Origin: Coniferiporia sulphurascens
Taxonomy: Eukaryota > Basidiomycota > Agaricomycetes > Hymenochaetales > Hymenochaetaceae
NCBI GenBank assembly: GCA_002794785.1
Contig: NBBA01000017.1
Span: forward strand, 372,001-436,000
DNA: 64,000 nucleotides
Reading direction: 5' to 3'
The notes beneath the pieces are model-generated. The model had not been told where the DNA came from, did not search any database, and worked only from the letters and a program-made list of their open reading frames with translations. Below are positions 58,861 to 64,000 of this stretch, piece after piece. Both the position numbers and the translations under genes were made by a program. Numbering within the stretch: position 1 is the stretch's first letter; every line of letters starts with the position of its first letter.

Positions 58861-60414
58861 ACGCTCCTTGGGAACCACGGACCGCCCGCATTGGGGAATG
58901 CCTTATGTTAACATGTCTTCTCATCTTCCTCTACGTATATGTATTTCTAAACCCGTATGCGTCTCTGCTTTACCCGGGTTGACACCCCGGGAGGAACGCG
59001 TTTGATGTACTTGGTTTTCGATTTTCCCTGTACAATTGGAGATGCATCGACGTGTTTTTTTTCAGTTAATGAAGGTGTGGCGCGTGCTTCGGGATAGAGA
59101 ACCTTCAAGCTTCTGCTTTGAGCTTCATGCAGCTATTGGTTGGTAATAAGGTTGCGGTTCGACCTTGAAATAGTGAATTGAACACATGCTAGGGAGAGCT
59201 GGCAGGCTCCCGAAACGACTAGCTCGTTCTCCTGGGAGCATGAGACTAAGTGCGAATGTAATAATGGAATAATGAATACTAGGTCGTATTAGACATTTGC
59301 TCCCGGGCTTGTACTCCTGAGTTTGCCTATATGCATACAGCCACGGGACGTGCCACGGTGCACGGAGGTGAGTTGAGAACCGGATCATGTATGTATTCGA
59401 ATACTCCCGACGAGTCACTTCCACTAGTACTACTGATAGGATTGAGATGACTATTTTTGAGTTCGATGACACAATACTTTCTGATAATGATACGTTCGAG
59501 AAGAACTGGAAGTAGATACAAAAGGAGGCTGACCCCTGACTCCGAGTCGGAGCAGAAAGAATCAAAGAGAGTCAGATGCATACGGAGGCGCAGAACAACG
59601 GCCACTGTGTGAAAATGAGGTTGTGGTCATGTTCGTTTAAGCTCTTCTTCGCGTTGAGAAGACTCGCCCGGATGCCAACGCAGTCTGTTGACCGTCGGGC
59701 AGATGCAAGTGGTAGATATTGGAACGAAGGACCGTTGTGGAGCGCGAGCTGCGAACGGATGTACAAATGCAAAAACGAGGGCTTGATGGATTAGGCCTCA
59801 GGGGTGATTAGACGTAAAAGTCGGGCACCTTCGTTTTGCTATTATTGAATGGCGAGAAGCACCAGTCTGAGCGTGGCCCGCCATCGCATCTTGTTTGTTC
59901 CCTTTCTTGTGCAGAGTGCTAACACGTTCAACGATCGTGACTGCACAAATGTGAACTTAGTTGTGGGGAAAGTTAAGATCGCCGAGTTGTACTTTATGAT
60001 TACCACCGAACAAGTGTCAATCGATCCGATATGTTCCGTCTTGTCTTGTGCACGGAGTTGGGTGTGATGTGCAACGGCAGCAGCAGGCCTTTTACATATC
60101 TGCATCTGCAGATTATCACGGTGACGGAGTTAGGTGTAACATTTGTCCGAGGCTCACCACGCTAGGGGTAGCAGAAGGACTTCCTAGTCTGCATATTAAA
60201 AAGACGGGGATCGAACAAAAGATGACCGAAAGAGTCTGACAATAGTGACTAAAGAGAGCCAGGAAGCGAAAACACAAGGCAGACTCGCAGGCCGTCTTCA
60301 ATGGGTATATGACCTTCAAGAACTGGCTAGGCGCGGAACCATCAGAGGCTCCATCGGTCGGACTTATGATTGCGAGAAAAACGGATCTCTCTTGTCCCTG
60401 CAGTACGATTACAG
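58861..60414. other. 1.5-kb convergent intergenic stretch
   Basis: Between the ends of the CLASP and rhomboid genes. Short open frames in several frames, none recognisable; no repeat or RNA gene noticed. It is long for a tail-to-tail gap here, so an unrecognised non-coding RNA or lost gene is possible. Confidence 0.4.
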
Positions 60415-61783
60415 CTAGAAGATCATCCTCCTTTTCAGGAAGTAATAAGCTACGCCCGCAAGGATGCCTCCGACATGGCCGGCGCCATCGACCTGTGTGC
60501 GCTGTAGAGCGAAAGGAAAAGCCAGGGATGTTAATGTCAGCGTCCGGGTGATTCCGCATGAGTTCAAAAGAAAAAGAGAGCATGAAGGACGGATAAGGAA
60601 ATAGGGACAAAAGAAAGGCACGCACGCGGTCGGAGAGGGCTGAGAGCCCGTCCCAAATGAAGAGACCCGAAATTACTGCCCAGGCCGGCACGGGTACCAC
60701 GAAGAAAAGCAGGAACTTGGTCTGCGGCGAGACGCATGCGAAGAAGGAGGTTACAGCGAAGATTGCACCTGTTCATTATCACGTAGTTGTTCGCATTTTT
60801 TTCATTATCAGGATATGAAAGAAGGAAGGACGTACCACTCGCGCCGTTCGATGAGCCCTCGCGTTTGATAAGCGATTGGTTCAGGAGCAGGCTGAGAAGA
60901 CTGCAGGAGATGCCGCCAAATAGGTATAGGCCCATGAATGCGGAATTGCCGAGAATGCGCAGGACTGGCGGTGCCATGAAGAAAAACGTTAGGCCATTAA
61001 GAAATATGTGCGATGCCGAGCTGTGCGAGAAAGTGGATGTGATGGCTGTCCAGCTAGACAGGAAGGCATACGTTAGACGGGTGGGGGAGGAGCGATTATA
61101 TGGAGGTAAGACGAACATACATTCGTCCCTTGCGAATGTTCCGCCAGCTCAGGAGGATGTTCCTATGCATCTTGATGTACAGCGACGGGTCGCCATGTTT
61201 CTAGTGGGAGCTCCCGTAAGACCCATACGGTACAGAACATGAAGTATGAGAGATGTAGGCGCACCGCCAAGTCCGTGGCATACTGCCACGCAAAATAGAC
61301 CGCACCGTTCAATCCGAGAATGGACCACAGGACGACTTCGGAAGGTAGTTGGTTAAACCTGCGCCGAAATCGGGTGTACGCATTGGGCCCTTGGTCGGGC
61401 GGCGGCGGATCGTGTGGTGCACGCGGGCCTCGCCCGCGTGAGGACTGTGATGCATTGGCTACCGGACTCCGGGGACGATACCAGCCGAGACGAGACTGCG
61501 CAGGCGTAGACGAGCGGAAGGCGAGCACACGCTGAGGGAAGAAGCGTTCGGCGAGAGAAAGAAGTGAGGCTGTCTGCAGCCCCGATGTCTTCCAAGCAAG
61601 TTGGGACCATATTGAATGAGGAGATGGTTGTGTTTGCCAGGGCACCTGAGTCGGCGTTGCGCTGAAAAACTTGGCGTCGAAACGTTTGGGCGGTGCGCGT
61701 TTGCACGCAGGTGAGGTCAACGAATAAGCAGACAGCCGGCACTGCGACGAAAACGTCCACAGTCGCAGGGACGTTGCGTTCAT
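60415..61783 (-). CDS. PCP1: Mitochondrial rhomboid protease (Pcp1/PARL type)
   Basis: Intramembrane serine protease of the mitochondrial inner membrane. Five exons: 61229..61783, 61121..61200, 60836..61053, 60626..60768 and 60415..60501; 360 aa. A long basic, Ser-rich presequence (MNATSLRLWTFSSQCR) precedes transmembrane segments. WTAITSTFSHSSASHIFLNG matches the rhomboid H-x3-N region, the catalytic serine sits in NGASGAIFAV, and the catalytic histidine in DGAGHVGGILAG. The RxKxR-type tail FLKRRMIF is matrix- or intermembrane-exposed. Catalytic Ser and His are both present, so it should be active. It is divergent from TRAPPC2, with 154 bp between start codons. Confidence 0.95.
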
Positions 61784-61937
61784 GGCGAGCGCAAAGATGT
61801 GTGAATTGACCGCGCCCGCTCGTTGACTAGTGTTGGGAGGAACGCGTGTCCTCTCGGCGATTAGTAGACGCGACGCGTGCTCAGCCGGTCGTCGCGCGCC
61901 GCTCACTACTGCGTCGACGTTGGTCTCGCGCAGGATA
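61784..61937. promoter_or_regulatory. Shared 154-bp upstream region of rhomboid and TRAPPC2 genes
   Basis: The shortest divergent spacer between protein genes in this window. GC-rich with several CGCG/CGAC words; no TATA-like element seen. Confidence 0.45.
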
Positions 61938-62648
61938 ATGTCTCATCATATATTTCTACTGTCGCCGTCAGACACACCCGTATATTCGTTGACGCATCAG
62001 TCGACGAAACCCGCGCCGTCGACTGTCTACCCTTTGGCGTCCAATCTGCCGTCCTGGTCGACCTCTGCTTTCGCTGGTACACTGAACGCACTGTCCGGCG
62101 CGACTTCAGCCGCCTACAATCAGGGAGCTGGCGGTAGCTCAGCCGCAGCAGCGCGCGGTAGGCAAGACCGTCATGTTATCCAGATGATTGCAAATGCGAG
62201 TCTGGATGTGATCGAGGATGTGATGCTGCGGGACAGCGCCATGTAAGATGGATTCTGTCTGCGGCATCACTGTTACTGATGGTTGAGATAGGTACCTCAA
62301 GGCAGTGGACAGGTTCAACGAATGGACGGTGTCCGCGTTTGTTACGCCAGGGAGTGCGTCTTATTTGCTACACGGGCCTGGTGGCAGCATATACTCATGA
62401 GTGCACACAGACATGAAGTTTATTATGCTGCACGAAGGGAAGAACGACGACGGGATCCGGGCGTTTTTCATGGACGTATGGGAGCTGTATGTCAAGGTAC
62501 GGACGCTGTTGTCGGCGCAAGAACGACCTGCTAACTGACCGCGCCCGCCGGCCAGACGCTGTTGAACCCGTTCCACAGCGCATACACGCCGATCAAAAGC
62601 AGTGTGTTCGACGCGCGGGTGCGGGCGAGTGCGAAGCGCCATCTGTAG
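61938..62648 (+). CDS. TRS20: TRAPP complex subunit 2 (sedlin/Trs20)
   Basis: Longin-fold adaptor of the TRAPP tethering complexes in ER-Golgi traffic and autophagy. Four exons: 61938..62242, 62292..62353, 62411..62496 and 62556..62648; 181 aa. After strand 1 (HHIFLLSPSDTPVYSLTHQS) comes a low-complexity Ala/Ser/Gly insertion of about 40 residues, then QMIANASLDVIEDVMLRDSA, MYLKAVDRFNEWTVSAFVTP, NMKFIMLHEGKNDDGIRAFF and the tail IKSSVFDARVRASAKRHL. These blocks match sedlin. The human protein is about 140 aa; the excess here is accounted for by the insertion between strand 1 and helix 1. Confidence 0.95.
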
Positions 62649-63027
62649 GACAATTATGTTATTTTATTGTATTTTGCAAAGAGATGTAGACAATACAGGG
62701 GCCCGTACTCGTGTGATCCATAGGCGTGATGGTCGCGACGGTAGCCGGAGGCAGGGCTGACGGTGCGGCTAGTTCCGAGAATGTGGTGCGGGTGGTCCGA
62801 GGTTGGCCTCTCAGCCCTTTCTCTACCCAATTCTCCTGTCGTCGGTGTTCCCCTTTTTCTCTCTGTCTACACTCTTCTACTGCTTGCACTTGAAATAAAT
62901 ATCCTCAAAAACAGCTTTCTCACTCTTCGGATCTCTTCCTCTTAATTTTCCCTATTTTTCCCGGCTTTTTTGTACCCCTCTTCGAAGCCTAATCGTCGTT
63001 TTCGACTCGTTGTCCCTGCCATCAGCC
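62649..63027. other. Intergenic and 5' leader of the Q-rich gene
   Basis: 379 bp; the stretch before 63028 is strongly pyrimidine-rich, as is common upstream of highly expressed fungal genes. Confidence 0.45.
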
Positions 63028-64000
63028 ATGTCCTCCAACAACCGTGCCTCTCTTCTCGCTGGCCTGCGCACGGGCGGTGTGCGCTCGTCTACCAATCCAT
63101 TTCCCCAGACTGCTGGGCCCAATGCCACTTCGTTCCCGCGCCAGGACTTCCCCATGTCTGCCTCAGTCAGCGGCTCGTTCAATCAAATGTACCCCGCCCA
63201 GGCGCAGGCACAGGTTCAGGCCCAGCAGCAGGCCTTTCAGATGCAGATGATGCAGATGGAGATTATGCGTCTCAAGGTATGTCTTTCGTCTTGCAAGTTT
63301 ACCCTTGTCTCGTTCCTCGTGTTGGGCGGGATCGCCCGTATCCGTCAGGCCATCTTTTGTCTCGGATCATTAAGTCGATTGTTCCTTATCATGTTCATCC
63401 TCTAGGCTCTTCAGCAAGTGCAACAACAGTATCAAATCGAACTTGTTCGTCAGCAGCAGCAGCAACAACAGCAACAGCAGACTGCCAATCGTCGTTTTTC
63501 GCAATATGGCGAGCCTCAGACGGCAGGTCCCGCCGCGACGTCCTTCATGACTCGCCGTCCTTCGCAGGCTGATTACGCCAAGCCCCAATTCAGCACGGGC
63601 CTCAGGGCTGGCATGGAGGACATGGTCCCGATGACCGCATCTTTGGGTGGCAAGTTCGGCGGGAGATTGAACCCAAACGCCACGAGCTTCAGCATGAGAG
63701 GCTTCCCAGAGGAAGAGGAAATGACTCAGGCGTCTGTACCTGGCAGCCAAGCTCCCGTCAACACGCCGACCACGGCTGCACACACGACTGTCATTTCCGG
63801 CGGCACGCCGTTGGGAGTGGCCAACTTTAATGGTGCAGTTACGAACAATACGGTTACGAATCCCGGTGTGACGCCGAGCAAGAGCGACACGTCGCTCAAC
63901 TGGCGCCGAGGGGGGAGTAACTCTGTCCTCAGTAACGGCAATGGTAACCGCTCTGCCTCGGTGAACGTTAGAATCACACCGCCGCCTAGCGAGCGCGTTT
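63028..64000 (+). CDS. Q-rich low-complexity protein, 3' end outside window
   Basis: Two exons seen, 63028..63276 and 63406..>64000. The product starts MSSNNRASLLAGLRTGGVRS and then becomes Gln/Ala/Met-rich with a coiled-coil-like stretch (MQMMQMEIMRLKALQQVQQQ), followed by polyglutamine and Ser/Thr/Gly-rich linkers with FGGRLNPNATSFSMRGF. Similar proteins of unknown function occur across basidiomycetes, but I cannot name a family. The second exon is still open at the end of the window. The start is the ATG at 63028, preceded by a pyrimidine-rich leader. Confidence 0.75.

Overview
This is a nuclear window from a filamentous basidiomycete, most likely an agaricomycete. The evidence is dense short spliceosomal introns (about 55-110 nt), exon-rich genes, a spliceosomal U2 snRNA gene, and typically basidiomycete families (DUF6699, a multi-pass membrane protein family, Ivy1-like BAR protein). 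All genes were rebuilt by eye from GT/AG (or GC/AG) junctions; exon lengths were summed and each model closes in frame. No operon, prophage, CRISPR or bacterial feature is present, and I found no convincing new defence or metabolic system.

Layout. 1-2.7 kb: 5' part of a secreted M24 peptidase (-), U2 snRNA (+), DUF6699 protein (-). 3.2-5.7 kb: 17-exon class-3 aldehyde dehydrogenase (-). 6.1-6.9 kb: hAT-like MITE with an 8-bp target duplication, followed by 2 kb without a recognisable gene. 9.0-14.8 kb: ACAD10/11-type acyl-CoA dehydrogenase (-) and a Zn2Cys6 transcription factor (-). 15.8-18.6 kb: Pab2/PABPN1 (+), SmF (-), NC2-beta (+). 18.9-22.4 kb: Mak32-type PfkB protein (-), Sfp-type phosphopantetheinyl transferase (+), F-box protein (-). 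23.6-29.5 kb: mitochondrial aspartyl-tRNA synthetase (+) and Ivy1-like BAR protein (-). 29.5-35.6 kb: gene-poor, with a Tc1/mariner-like relic, a nested dispersed repeat and a decayed copy of the 5' end of the Ivy1-like gene. 35.6-38.4 kb: mitochondrial bL19 (-) and a cytochrome P450 (-). 40.7-45.5 kb: SDR (+), a second copy of the dispersed repeat, a DUF2423 nucleolar-type protein (+) and a low-complexity tract. 45.5-47.8 kb: multi-pass membrane protein (-). 48.8-53.9 kb: Arp4 (-) and Erb1/BOP1 (+), divergent. 54.4-64 kb: CLASP/Stu1 (+), mitochondrial rhomboid (-), TRAPPC2/sedlin (+), and the start of a Q-rich protein (+).

Genes that work together. Most are housekeeping. Several are in RNA and chromatin biology (U2, SmF, Pab2, NC2-beta, Arp4, Erb1) and in mitochondrial gene expression and quality control (AspRS, bL19m, rhomboid). 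Many sit in divergent pairs sharing 150-350 bp of upstream DNA (rhomboid/TRAPPC2, M24/U2, SmF/NC2-beta, F-box/AspRS, Mak32-like/PPTase, Arp4/Erb1), which suggests bidirectional promoters. The most checkable oddities are a 7-nt micro-exon in the aldehyde dehydrogenase, a damaged-looking 5' splice site in SmF, three inferred GC-AG introns, and two intact-ended non-autonomous transposons.
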